Source of the DNA: Anastrepha obliqua
Taxonomy: Eukaryota > Arthropoda > Insecta > Diptera > Tephritidae
DNA length: 64,000 nucleotides
Assembly: GCF_027943255.1 (NCBI RefSeq)
Contig: NC_072895.1
Location: 46,660,001-46,724,000 of the forward strand
Direction of reading: 5' to 3'
Made by a program: the position numbers and the translations under genes
Shown here: positions 40,816-51,445 of the stretch, piece by piece
Layout of the letters: each line of letters opens with the position of its first letter
Position numbering within the stretch: the stretch's first letter is position 1
Notes under the pieces: generated by a model
Databases searched by the model: none
Told to the model about the DNA's origin: nothing
Seen by the model: only the letters and a program-made list of their open reading frames with translations

Positions 40816-41584
40816 ATTTTTTCTAGTATAGAAATCTCAGCAATGCTTCAGTAATATCTGACTAATAATGTAAAATCGGATGTCAAATGTCACGCTTAAA
40901 TCAGAAATCTCTTTAACTTTAGACAGAGCCGCATTTGATAAAGTATGAAAGAGTTGTTCAGAGTTTTTGCAAAGGTGAGATGAAAACATTTCTTTGCCTT
41001 AACTAAAAGCTTATTTTGAGCACTGCAAGGGACAAGGTTGTTTAAATTTTGCTGCACTAAAGAAGCATTCAATTAGCAAGTTACTTTAAAGGGAAAAGTT
41101 AATAAAAAGGGAAAATAAAATAGGACCAAGAATATTTCCCTTTGCTATAGCCGAGAAGGCTACAAAAGTTTACGATTTAGTGTTTTTAATTTGTACAAAC
41201 GTTTGTTTTTTTTGAAGAAGATAATAAACCATGAAATGAAAGTTGAATGAAAACCTAAGCATTCAAGTTTCCACCATAAAAAGGGCAGCACTGCCATTAA
41301 TGATATCTACTTCAGTCACCAACATCGAACCAATTTCGACACTACGCAGAACATTAATATTGAAAGGGGTGCCAGAAACTTCAAGATTAGAAACAAAATT
41401 CTGAGAAATGATTACTGTAGGTAATTTTTTGTTTATGTTTTGTCGGAACAGAGTAGCAAGTATAGCATGCAGAAGCAATTAAGTCCATTGTACTGAATTA
41501 ATTTTTTTGCAATCCACCAGAGCTCCGAAGAAATATGAGTAGATCTTGTGGTGCCAAGGAGCCAAGTGCCAAAAACCTCAAATC
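40816..41584. other. unassigned AT-rich sequence
   Basis: A 71-codon minus-strand frame at 41263-41478 has no recognisable motif. Nothing else is seen. Confidence 0.3.
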
Positions 41585-41965
41585 AGATTTGAGCGAAGGC
41601 CTACCTACTTAGGCCGGGCAGATGCACAGAAAGTGGTCCGCTACTTTATCCTTCTCTCCACATGCCGGGCAGAGTGGTGCGCTGTTTGAGATGCCCACCT
41701 TTTCCATGTGCTTCGTCGATAGAAAGTGGCCTGTCATCAGTTCAACCAGCTGCCTACAGTCCCTTCTGCTTAGTGACAGGAGGAACTGCGACAGTCGATC
41801 GGCCATGACAGATAACATCAGTTTCGCCCATCTGCAACCTCTCTCAGTCTGGCAAGCTCGCTTGTGGGTTAGAGTAAATCGTTTGCTAACCGTGGCTTTG
41901 ATGGCTGCAGAAGGGAATGGCAGAGTCACAGCACGTTGTGCAGCCTCTCTTTGAACGTATGTATG
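41585..41965 (-). pseudogene. LINE ORF2 C-terminal region
   Basis: The minus strand reads FTLTHKRACQTERGCRWAKL, then LSLSRRDCRQLVELMTGHFL, STKHMEKVGISNSAPLCPAC and DKVADHFLCICPA with a CCHC-like zinc motif. The motif LMTGH(F/C)L is a hallmark of the region after RNase H in several fly LINEs. The zinc motif is intact (CPAC...H....C). The upstream RNase H is missing. It is not close to the other LINE fragments here. Confidence 0.75.
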
Positions 41966-42468
41966 TACTTCCGAAACGCCTTAGGGGTTCATGTCAGTTC
42001 TTCTTCGAAGCTCAGTATATATCGATTATATAAAAATTTGTTAAGAATATTGAATTGATTGATATAATATCTTTAAATGTATTGCTATTTTTGTTTTTGT
42101 ATAAAAATAAGTTTCTTTGATTCTTAAGTTTTTTAAGGTTTTTGAAGTGAAAACTTCTTTAGAATCGTTGGGAGTGATTTGAGACTCGATGAAACGAAAA
42201 AGCGACACTCTTGGCTACGAAGTGTTATATGTTGATATAACTACAAATATGTGTGTGGCTGCGTATTGCTGAACCACGCTAGTATAGTGAGTATTGTAGT
42301 ATGTATACTACACTGCCTATTACTTGCTTTGGTGTTTAGTTCAAGCGTCATACGTATGTATGTTTGAATGTATGCTAGTACGACGCTCATAATAGCAACC
42401 GCGTGTGCTGTATTGCGTCCGTATTTTTATATTCGTAAATATTTTCATTTTTAAATATTTACCGCAAT
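41966..42468. other. unassigned sequence, possibly 5' part of the Helentron-like relic
   Basis: It contains GTATACATAC-type short inverted motifs near 42280-42320 but no clear end. No coding frame is convincing. Confidence 0.25.
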
Positions 42469-43020
42469 TATGCCGAAAACTAATGCAGAAAAGTGTCGTG
42501 AATATCGACAGAAAAAAATCAATAAATAGCATCACGGAATTCATTCACGAAAATTTAATAAAGTATACACCAGAAGTATCGCGGATACTTAGAAAAGATT
42601 ATGATAAAGTTCCAATGATTTTAAGTGGCGATTTTAACGTAAATTTTGCATTGGACACAGCGGTTCCTTTAATTGACTTTCTCAGTACAACATTCAATTT
42701 AAAAATGTGTAACAATCGAACTGAATCGACAACACGATCAAGAACAACAATTGACGCGGTATTTCAAAGATATGTTGACAACATCGAAACCAAAGCATTT
42801 GTATCATATTTTAGCTATCATAAGCCGCTCGTATCATTTGTTGAAATTGAAAACATTGAGGATGAATAATAATAAAATGAAGAAAATAAAATATGAACTT
42901 TATAGCAATATTATAATGAACCTATAATTATCCCGCCCCTAATGCTGCTTTCGTCTCATTCTCTCTAAGTTTGTTTTACGGAAGGTTTCACTTCTATCGC
43001 GTCTAACCGTTAGACTGGTA
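42469..43020 (+). mobile_element. Helentron-like relic
   Basis: At 42469 a frame reads MPKTNAEKCREYRQKKINK, a common start of Helitron/Helentron-type proteins. It is then joined out of frame to an endonuclease-like C-terminus (42526-42869). Downstream GTCTAACCGTTAGAC (43001-43015) forms a 6-bp stem just before TGGTA and a T run, as Helentron 3' ends do. A deletion has removed the Rep-helicase body. The 5' terminus is not resolved. The assignment is from memory of such elements. Confidence 0.45.
42526..42869 (+). pseudogene. endonuclease-like C-terminus
   Basis: The frame reads VPMILSGDFNVNFALDTAVP, LIDFLSTTFNLKMCNNRTES, TTRSRTTIDAVFQRYVDNIE and YFSYHKPLVSFVEIEN, then stops at 42867-42869. 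SGDFNVNF, TTIDAVF and SYHKP occupy the positions of the GDFN, DxV/I and SDH motifs of endonuclease/exonuclease/phosphatase-fold nucleases, with His retained in the last. Such domains are carried by Helentrons. It has about 110 codons without the N-terminal half of the fold, so it is inactive. Confidence 0.55.
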
Positions 43021-43955
43021 TTTTTTTTTTATTTTTGTATACGAACAGGAAGAAAGGAAAGGCTTCTGCGAACGATTTCAGAAAAAGTAGATTTCAAAGA
43101 ACTCAAAGAACTTAGAAACACTTTCATCACAAAAGATGAAGGTCCAATCTATATCCGAGATTCCCTGCAACATGAAAATCAAAAGACTTGCTACTATGTT
43201 CAAAGGCAGGTATCAATTAAAAAAAGGTTATTGCACTTTTTATGGTAGTACACTTCATTAGCCACCCTTTACTTATGCAACCTGCCTTTGAAATAAGTTT
43301 ATTAAAATGTTCAAAGGCGTCAGACTTATGCCCAAACATGTGTTCATCCTTGTTAAATGCTATGTAAATAACTGACAAGATAATTTAAATCAAAGCTAGT
43401 GCAATGCGCACACACACACATATATATATATACATGTTTATACACATTTATGTTCGATCATGGGTAATTAGTGCTACACAAACAATTAATCGCGAGTATG
43501 TAGCATACACGAAATAAATAAATACATCGATTCATAGAATATTGGCAGCAAATTTTCTTGTACTTACTCTCTGGCAGCGAAGTATGCATCCATACGTACA
43601 TAATTACATCCTATATTTACTCTCACTAATTGACTGTGAATTTATTTAGTACTCGAGGCAAATACATTTATGCATGTTTTCGGTCTGTAAATATGTATAA
43701 ATTAAAACCAGCAGCTGTTGGTCTGTTGTGCATAAATTAATTGAGTAACACTTTCGACTTGGCTACAGAAACCACACCTTCAAATGAATACTGATTTATG
43801 AACATTTTCATGTTAGTAGGTGTATACATATGTACCTAAGCATGTTTGTGGCTAAATATTTTGTTAACTGTTGCCTGCAGATTTCATTTCTTCTAATTAA
43901 TTAATATTAAAATATTTTCAACAAAATAGAACTCGATTTCACTTACATACGAAAA
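43021..43955. other. unassigned sequence with a CA/TA dinucleotide run
   Basis: ACACACACACATATATATATATAC lies at about 43410-43433. I see no coding frame. Confidence 0.35.
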
Positions 43956-44784
43956 TATGTACATTAGGGTGCCTCGCCAAAAAGTTGCAGGCTTTTAATG
44001 GAGTTACAAATTTAATATATAAAATCATAGTTTACGACTTTTGCCAAATTGTTTCCAAAAAAATATTAAAATTTGTGTAAGCTGGACCGATTTGAAAAAC
44101 CACCAAAAATCGACATTTTAATAAATAAAACTAATTTTAAAAATATTTTTCAAAAAATCACTTCGGATAATACGAAAGTTCAGGCTCAAAATGTCTGTTA
44201 ACAAAAATATCAATGGAATAAAATAATAGTACTTTCAAATCCGTCCAGTTCACGTACCCTTTGCACAAGGGGCGGTGCCGATACGGCGTGAGGCCGATAT
44301 GAAATGTGAACTCGAGCAGCGCTGTTGCAGCGCTCGAGTGATTTTAAGTCTTAAATCGAGCAACGCTGCTATGCCACTATAGTCTTAGCCAAAAAGCGCT
44401 AAAAAAGGAGTGCAGGGTTTGCTCTGACCGTAACGGGCCTGGCGGTTGGTGATAAGCCTCGATTATTCTTGATTATTTTTGCACTAAATATCACACCAAC
44501 ACTAATTACAGAGTGTAATTTTCATCAAAGTTTGTTGTTTTTGATTGTTTATTTGTATGTGCTCCTTTGTTTGCAAACGTTTTTAAAGTACTTTTAAAAT
44601 GTTTACCTAATTTAGTTGAAATAGCCGAAAAAGGCTTCGAGTGCAAAGGGTTAATATTTCCCCAAAAATTTTAATCTGAATATTAATTTTAAATTTTGAA
44701 TTATAATAAATTTTATAATCCCTTGGAAAACCTGTACCTTTTTTTGTTTTTTTGAAAGGAGAATTATACACCCTAGTGTACATA
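43956..44784. mobile_element. MITE-like element with TATGTACA(T/C)TAGGGTG ends
   Basis: Left 43956-43971 TATGTACATTAGGGTG pairs with reversed right 44769-44784 TATGTACACTAGGGTG, one mismatch in 16. Length is about 830 bp, with no transposase. TA within the ends could be the target duplication of a Tc1/mariner-type element. The interior carries a GC-rich hairpin at 44311-44338. Confidence 0.5.
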
Positions 44785-45255
44785 CATTCTGCTATGTTAT
44801 GAATGTATTCAAACTGATGTGGCTTATTTAACAAAAGTAAATTTAGTTAAGCTCACAAAATTATGAATTGACCTTAAATTGTGAGGATAAGTGCCGAAAT
44901 AATCAAGCTCGAGAGATATGAAAAAGAGATATAAAAGTGTAACCCAAATATTCCTACGCCGCTGATGCATATCAGCAAGTTAATAATCTTTACAATTGTG
45001 GCTGATGGATTAGACAAGATTAGAAGGTGCGTCCAGTGAGGCTTTGGTTAAGCTGTGAAGTTTCTCAAAAATGTAATCCTTCAGAACTTGAAATGTAAAC
45101 TTCAAAGCACGAGACATTCGAACATCCAGTGTTAAAAGCATTATTTCCCTCCCTCAACTCTGCAGCACCAACGGAGGCTGGAGGCTATATAAAGTCAATA
45201 GTCGAGAGTCCCGTTGGTATTCCTATGAGAACCTGTATGCTCATTTTTGAGAGCC
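44785..45255. other. unassigned sequence
   Basis: A frame at 45129-45344 runs into the next element and reads ESLKGLGGLQRFKK because of the element's end. It is not a gene. Confidence 0.3.
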
Positions 45256-45986
45256 TTAAGGGGTTAGGTGGGTTACAGAGGTTCAAAAAAAGGGTATTTT
45301 TACTATTTTTTTTTTTAATATATGCAATCATATATTTTATTTAAACAATTCAGCATATCAAAGATACATATTTAAACAGTATTTTGTGAAATTTTTATTT
45401 AAAAATTCCGAAAACTCAGCCGTTGGTACCTCATCTCCCTTAACGTCTCACAAAAAAATGCTCTTGCCGTGGACAGCATAACTCATTATTGGTTCATTTA
45501 AAATCAAAAAACCAAAAATATTTCGTTAGTACATGGATAAATCTCGTTACTGGACGAAGGGAAAAAAAATAAAATTTAATTTGAATTTTTGACAGACTTT
45601 GAACAAAAAAACACATTTTTTGGTCAAATTTTCGTCATGTGTTGGCTCGAAAAAATTAGTTGTAATAAAAATAAAAAAAATCCTTCGTTCACTAACTTGA
45701 TAATGTTATTCCAAAGATGTGTGCAAAATTTGAACAAAATCGCTTCATAACTTTTCGAGAAATCGTGTCCACCGACTTAAAAAATCGAGTTTTGAGATAA
45801 ACGCGTATACCTGCGAAAAGCTGCACTGACATGGCCTGATGGGCGGAACTTCTGAAGGGTCTATCTCGTAGAATTTTACTCGGATCAATTTGAAATTTTA
45901 TTAGAATATTTTAAACATATTATACTATTTAATAAGACAAAAAAAAATCGATTTTTTGAAATTTTCAAACCCACCTAACCCCTTAA
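45256..45986. mobile_element. TTAA-type non-autonomous element, family 2
   Basis: TTAA 45256-45259 and 45983-45986 flank inverted ends GGGGTTAGGTGGGTT. The length is 731 bp, with no coding capacity. The right subterminal text AAAAATCGATTTTTTGAAAT is shared with the families at 11147 and 60566. TTAA is the target of piggyBac-type transposases, but the ends do not begin with the usual piggyBac CCC, so class is open. Confidence 0.8.
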
Positions 45987-46068
45987 TAAGTCGATTGTAA
46001 TCGAACGTTCGATTCTCGAAAGACGAGAATACTATAGGAATTAGGTTTGTCAGACGTAGCGATATAAA

Positions 46069-46440
46069 TAAAGGGTTTTGCAATTGGCGCGGGTCGATTT
46101 TGGCGCCCTGTGGCAGCCATTTTGTTTTGGTGACATCTGTCAAATCTTTTGTTTATTATTCAGTTGTTTATGCCAAATCATCATGGCAAGTTACACGATT
46201 GAACAGCACGTTCAAATGATAAAACTTTATTATCAAAATGAGTGTTCATTAACGCAAACGTTGCGCGCATTGCGCCCATTTTTCGGTAGACGTGGTGGCC
46301 CTTCCAATTTCTTATGGCCCATATTGAACCATATGGACCTAGACGACATGTGGTTCCAGCAGGATGGCGCTACATGGCACACAGCAAACGCCATTTCATT
46401 CCATTTCAACATCTACCCGCCGTTATTGAAATACCCTTTA
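46069..46440 (+). mobile_element. 372-bp mariner/Tc1 deletion derivative
   Basis: TA 46069-46070 followed by AAGGGTTTTGCAATTGGCG; reversed right end TA 46439-46440 followed by AAGGGTATTTCAATAACGG. Similar to the element nested at 1981. The internal part is a fused transposase frame. Confidence 0.82.
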
Positions 46441-46443
46441 TAA
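46183..46443 (+). CDS. fused, truncated mariner/Tc1 transposase
   Basis: MASYTIEQHVQMIKLYYQNE starts the helix-turn-helix; after RALRPFFGRRGGPSNF an in-frame deletion joins LWPILNHMDLDDMWFQQDGA, which holds the second catalytic Asp; it then runs into the right terminal repeat and stops at 46441-46443. The product would be 86 residues, with part of a DNA-binding domain and no active site. The frame survives, which is notable for so short a copy, but short frames survive by chance. Confidence 0.6.
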   Translation: MASYTIEQHVQMIKLYYQNECSLTQTLRALRPFFGRRGGPSNFLWPILNHMDLDDMWFQQDGATWHTANAISFHFNIYPPLLKYPL

Positions 46444-47188
46444 GAGGCCTTCGAACGTCCTGCATACATTTTGAGTTAATCGTTACTGTTTAAAAACTGA
46501 GGTGCAGCGCCTTTTCTTCCATACAAAGTGCATACCCCAATTTTTCTATATGATAAAAGCCCAACACTGTCCAGAAAAAAATTCCAAATATCAACAGTAT
46601 TTTGTAGTCACTTGAAACAGGTCCGTTTTGATATGAAAACTTAATTGGTTATAAAACTGGTCAGACAATTTATAAAAATACTAACTAAAAAGTTGAAAGT
46701 TTTAATGAAATTGTGAAAAATTTTAAAAAATCTTGCACAAAGTTTGAAACTTTGCACTATATGGTTTTTTTATATTTCATGCTATAAAATATTTTTATAA
46801 AGAAAAAGTTGTGTACTTCTATTTTCTAACAGGGTGTTAAAGAGAAGAAATCTTAGAGATATGAATTAGTAGTGGTTAGTGTAACCATAAAAAAGGCGAG
46901 GGTGTAGAAGCGAAATAGCTTTGTTGTTATGTCGCTTGCATAGCTCTCGTATCGAAAAACAGTAGTAAGGTAGTGCGTAAGCTACTCTAATGAGAGTTCC
47001 AGAAAGAAGACGACTCATCTACTACTTTTACTAGAAAGGCGCCCACAATAATGAGAAAAAGAGAATTCCGAATAATAAAAGATTGATGAAGAGCTTTACG
47101 CATTTAAGAGTAAGTCTTAAGAATACATAAACAATAAGCCAAAGGTTATTAAAATGCAAAAGAAAGAAAAAAGTTTATAACAGTTGTT
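46444..47188. other. unassigned AT-rich sequence
   Basis: No frame, repeat or end that I recognise. Confidence 0.3.
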
Positions 47189-47935
47189 ATGTGGCAAACC
47201 TTACCATTTTTGTTGATAGTTAAGCCACGAACAATGCCCTGGCCTCAGCGCGCATCAACTCAAGATGTGTTAACGAATGCAAGAAGTCGCTCCCGCTTAT
47301 TCAATAATACAAAATCACACTTTTTTGTGTCTCCAGCCACTCTGGAGTGGAGGGAAATGAAAGATCTGTGTGCAACAAAAGGCTTTAAGCTTGACCGTCT
47401 GTCAGTGATAGAGGACTAAACGAAGTGTACACTGCGATTGACTTGAGCGTAATCGTGGAAACCAGTGGAAGGTAGTCTCTGACTACTAATTGCAGGATCT
47501 CTAGAGCGTTCTGGCCAAAACTGAATCTTTAAAGGGCAAAATGTCTGATTGGATTCAACAGATCAACTACTAGCGTCCTCACAGGTGTTATAATGGGGCA
47601 CTGCACTATTGGCACCCTAGTCAGTAGAATCAATGTACCTCACAATATCTTCTGCAAAAATTGGGGAGCAGAAGAAGAAATTGAGTCAGTACAAGACCTC
47701 CTCTGTGAATGTCCTGCACTCCAAAGAAGCCGGGCCAAATATCTTGGCGAATATTTTTTGAAGACATGGGATATTTGCAAAATGTCTTACTGGAGGAACT
47801 AGTTACCTTCTTAAGAAGATCAAAGTGGTTTAAGCAAATTAGTTAGGAAATGGCAATCGAATGCAAGTATCACAATGGACATTAGGACCACCGAGTGTTT
47901 TGTCTTAGACAAACAATTTGGTTAACCTAACCTAT
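47189..47935 (+). pseudogene. LINE ORF2 3' region with TAACC-type tail
   Basis: Traces of RNase H (SARINSRCVNECKKSL, then SSHSGVEGNER in another frame) lead to SVLTGVIMGHCTIGTLVSRI, NVPHNIFCKNWGAEEEIESV and QDLLCECPALQRSRAKYLGE with stop near 47802. The C-terminal zinc motif has lost one Cys (FCKNWG for FC..CG). The 3' end reaches TTAACCTAACCTATG near 47935, a TAACC-type LINE tail. Many stops in the RNase H part. Confidence 0.75.
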
Positions 47936-48348
47936 GAGCTTTTTTTTTTCTTTGTTTGGATGTGAAGCCTACATTTCTTTTTATTCATATTTTTCTTACT
48001 AAGTTACATATGGAAAGAAATTCACTCATAGCCAATTCTCCATGCCTCAGTTTGCACACTGAGTTGTTCATTTTTTTTCTACACACACACATATAAACAT
48101 ATGTGTTATATATCCTTTGGTGTGTGCGTCTTAAGCTATAAGTATGTAAAATCACTGGCTCAACCCAACTTTGTTTGTAAGACACTAAATTGCGTGAGTG
48201 CGAAGAAAACTTTTAGGCAAGTACATTATTCCAAAACACTTTCACATACCCATGCTGGCTCTGCAATGAATGCATGCATATACATAAACACACACCCATA
48301 TATTTTAATACACAAATATTTATTCCAACTTATATAACACTATAAATA
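47936..48348. other. unassigned sequence with CA-rich simple runs
   Basis: ACACACACACAT near 48080 and short ACACAC runs near 48285. No gene seen. Confidence 0.3.
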
Positions 48349-48719
48349 CCCGGCAGGGAAAAGCCAAGCTGGTATAGAGATATTTCAATTCAGATACTAG
48401 TATTAATGGAAGAAATCGTACTAGTTTGTCATTGACTACAATAATACCAGTAGTAAAATGATTCCTAAATTTATGTGCAAATTATAATTTCTTTTTTTGT
48501 TAAGAAAGTTTCACACTCGTCTATGGACACACCAATGCATCTCGATGATTAAAGGAGTATATGGGGGTAGGCTCGATGGAATCTTGTTTTCCGCTGTATT
48601 CTAAAGAAGTTTAGTTGAGATGGATGAAATGGTGGTGCCGGAAAACTATACTCTGATGGTGTGTAATCGATCTTCGATCCCAAAATAAATATTATGTTTA
48701 TCTTTGAAGGATTTCTGCA

Positions 48720-48870
48720 ATAGGGAGTCCGCTTCAGCATTCCATTAGCAAAAATCTTAAAAATGTGTTTAGGACTGATAGAATAATAGAGTTCAACATA
48801 GACGGGGCCCACAGAAATAAGAATCTCAAAGAGCATCAAAATTTCTATTCGGTTTTTTTTGGTAATGAGC
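48720..48870 (+). pseudogene. LINE-derived remnant shared with copy 1 of the host element
   Basis: GAGTCCGCTTCAGCATTCCA to GATAGAATAATA matches 31768-31830; it then continues directly as AGTTCAACATAGACGGG to AAATTTCTAT, matching 32500-32560, the LINE 3' UTR. The roughly 660 bp present between these parts in copy 1 are absent here; both break points carry AGAATAAT. Confidence 0.6.
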
Positions 48871-49140
48871 TTTTACATAATATTAAAGTAAAGATGTATT
48901 TTAGTAAATATATTTTATTTCAGATCCAATAATGAACTTTGCCAGCGCCGCAGAACCAGAAATGAGATTAAGAAAATCTCTTTAATTGAATGGGAAGCGG
49001 TTTTGTTTCTGAAGAAACGGCCATTCTAAATCTTTGCAGCAACACGACATATACAATTTGAAACCTAAATTTAATTAGCATTAATTTCGTTTACGTTCTT
49101 AAAGTGAGTACCTTAAATTTCATTCCTTTATTAGTTTTGT

Positions 49141-50404
49141 TTAAGGGGTTAGGGGTAGTCAGAATTTTAAAAAGATAGACTTTTTTTTTGCATTTTCTTA
49201 AAGCTTCCTAGACTTAACAACCAGTGTCTTACTCTTTCATCGGAAGTCAAGTATCTTGGTGTAATACTTGACCCCAAGCTCGACTGGAAGCTGCACATAG
49301 AAAATCGAGTTAAGAAGGCCAGTACTGCCTTCTGCGCCTGTAAATCTATGTTCGGCAAAAAACGGGGTCTCAAGCCACGTGTCGTACTTTGTATGTACAT
49401 CTTAGTGGTTCGGCCAATTTTGACATACGGTTGCCTAGTTTTGTTGGAAGCTCTTCAGAAGGGCTATATCACCACTAAACTAGAGAGAGTGCAGAGAACT
49501 GCATGTGTGGGCATCACTGCGCTCAACGTTATTCTGCTCTTACTTCCTGCAAATCTGCAGGTTAAATCCATTGCTGCTCAGACCGCTATTAGGTTGAAGG
49601 AGATTGGCCTTTGGAGACAACTTCCTGTAGGATATAGAAGCATCTTGAAGCAGATCTCCCCTTCCTTCTCTGTTATTCGGACTGACCTCTCCATGCGCAA
49701 ACTGTGCTTTCACTGACGGATCTACAATAAAATGGAGCCTGGAGTGGGAGCGGGGGTTTACTCTAAATCAGCCAGCATTTCGGTCTTCTTTAAACTGCCG
49801 GAAAGAAGCAGTAGTTAAATAATTCGTATAATTCTACATAAATCGATAGCAAAACTATAAATGCGTTTTTCTCAAAACTATGTTTTTTAAAAAGGTGATC
49901 ACTGTAACTTAATAATCGTTTAGCAGATTTCAATAAAACTTATACTGCTTTTGAAAAACATAAAAAACTCGTACCTGATCGAAGGATTTTTTTATTTTTT
50001 TGTTTTTTTTTTTAATTTCGACTTTTTTCTAACAATTAATTGTCGGTTTTTTTCTCGAAAATCTGAAAAATATTACCTGACGCCGCCATTAATTTATTTT
50101 GGAAAAAAGCTTCTATCAGACACAAGATTATCTAGTAATAAAACTAATTTCTCTTGTCCGATTGATTTTAGATGAATCTCCAAGGACTGGTGATGTCCAC
50201 CTTAAGGGACTTCTGCAGAAACGGCCTCCACACAAACAGCGATAATTTTTACAATTATTATTATAATTTTTTTTTGGTATTTTGCAAAAGAAAGATGGCG
50301 TATTAAAGTTATGTTTTTATTTTTGTAAAATAATGCAACTGACTAGCAAAAAAATATTGCAAGTCATAACTTTTTTGGGCCTCTGACTACCCCTAACCCC
50401 TTAA
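49141..50404. mobile_element. TTAA-type non-autonomous element, family 3, with LINE fragment inside
   Basis: TTAA 49141-49144 and 50401-50404 flank identical inverted ends GGGGTTAGGGGTAGTCAGA. The right 570 bp match the element at 60566-61288 in reverse, for example GATCGAAGGATTTTTTTATT and ACAATTAATTGTCGGTTTTT. About 620 bp of LINE coding sequence replaces roughly 110 bp of the normal interior. Length 1264 bp against 723 bp for the other copy. Confidence 0.85.
49200..49820 (+). pseudogene. LINE reverse transcriptase C-terminal fragment inside a TTAA element
   Basis: The reading starts KLPRLNNQCLTLSSEVKYLG, VILDPKLDWKLHIENRVKKA, STAFCACKSMFGKKRGLKPR, then VVRPILTYGCLVLLEALQKG, KLERVQRTACVGITAL and EIGLWRQLP. 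This is the thumb and linker region after the reverse transcriptase active site of I-, LOA- or R1-like LINEs. After the stop near 49716 a further frame gives NKMEPGVGAGVYS, the start of RNase H. It lacks both LINE ends: no YADD motif, no 3' UTR and no poly-A. Confidence 0.82.
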
Positions 50405-50816
50405 ATAATTTGTTTTAATTTTCTTAAGATTTATAGTGCGAGTTTGAAGCAATTCTTTTTATTGCTTAATCATTTATTGTGTCTGAAAGAAGTCTCATTG
50501 AATTTTAAGAAAAAACAAATTCAGTATACACTTTTAATATAAAATAGAAAATTGAAATGGAAAGAAGTGTCTCTTTTTTTTTGTATATTTTAACTGGTCT
50601 AAAACTTATTATTTTAGTACTATACTGGACTAGTATGAACTAGTACGCTAACTGGTATTTTGCTGGTGCTTACACACTCCATTGGCATTTCCTAGGGCAT
50701 CGCCGTGTTAAAAATACCACTCGCCAACTTGCAAAAACATAGAATACGAACTGGTTGAGCTGAAAAGTGAAATGGTAGTATTCTATTTAGTAGACAACCA
50801 TATTTTTCGCTGCAGG

Positions 50817-51108
50817 GTGTATGCCCATACATATTTACGTATACATATACATATGCATGCACAGTAATGCTTATTTGTCATGCAAATGACATTTCAGGAA
50901 AGTTTTTCTCGGTTGGTTCATCTGCATTGGGTTTTCTTTTGCTCGCTCTGTATCCTTTATTTTTTCTCATTCACTAGATATGTGTTACTTTCACACTCCG
51001 TTAAGTTCAAATATTTGTATATATGTCCATGCACATATATAAGTACATATATATTTTTATACTTGCCACTACCACTATTAATTCGTACCCCTACGCTTAC
51101 TTCTCATA
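50817..51108. other. unassigned sequence
   Basis: Repeated TACATA-type text near 50830-51060. Nothing else is seen. Confidence 0.3.
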
Positions 51109-51445
51109 TACACCACGTTGCAAAATTATAAGCACACCACTATTTTGTAATAAAAAGTTTGTTCATAGCACAACAAAACCCATATGAAACAAAATATCAA
51201 TTTTTGGAAAAATTTTCAAAGAGAAAAAAAAATTCGTCAAATTTTCAACTTTTTTATCAAATTTTTTAGAATTTTTTGGATATGCAGAGTTATCGTCCAT
51301 ACGAATTTTTCCTTTTTCTTCCATACAAAAAAGTCCGCATATGCCTTGTTTGGTTGAAAAAACGTGACACACCAGCGAGAAAAATTGAAAAAAATGATTG
51401 AGCAAAACTTGAAATGGAGTTTACCAAAGAACCATAGAATTACCA
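51109..51445. other. possible one-ended MITE related to 54977-55382
   Basis: TACACCACGTTGCAAAATTA, then TAAGCACACCAC, resembles the right end of the element at 54977-55382 read in reverse (TACACCCCGCGACAAAATTT, TAGCACATCAAC). I could not find the opposite end. The AT-rich part to 51445 has no real gene, although shadow frames exist on the minus strand. Confidence 0.35.

Larger units (their letters stand above)
48349..50816. mobile_element. large element with CAGGGAAAA-like ends, copy 2
   Basis: The left end (CCCGGCAGGGAAAAGCCAA) and the reversed right end (CCCTGCAGCGAAAAATATGG) match copy 1 at 31145-33170. The left subterminal text (TCAATTCAGATACTAGTATT, AATACCAGTAGTAAAA) and right text (GAACTGGTTGAGCTGAAAAG) are shared. 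Inside, 48720-48870 carries a shortened version of the LINE-derived block of copy 1, and a TTAA element is inserted at 49141. No transposase is seen. Confidence 0.6.

Noticed and set aside
44375..44405. TCTTAGCCAAAA, reminiscent of the reverse complement of the U2 snRNA 5' end
   Set aside because: Only about a dozen bases agree and the flanks do not match U2; no snRNA structure follows.
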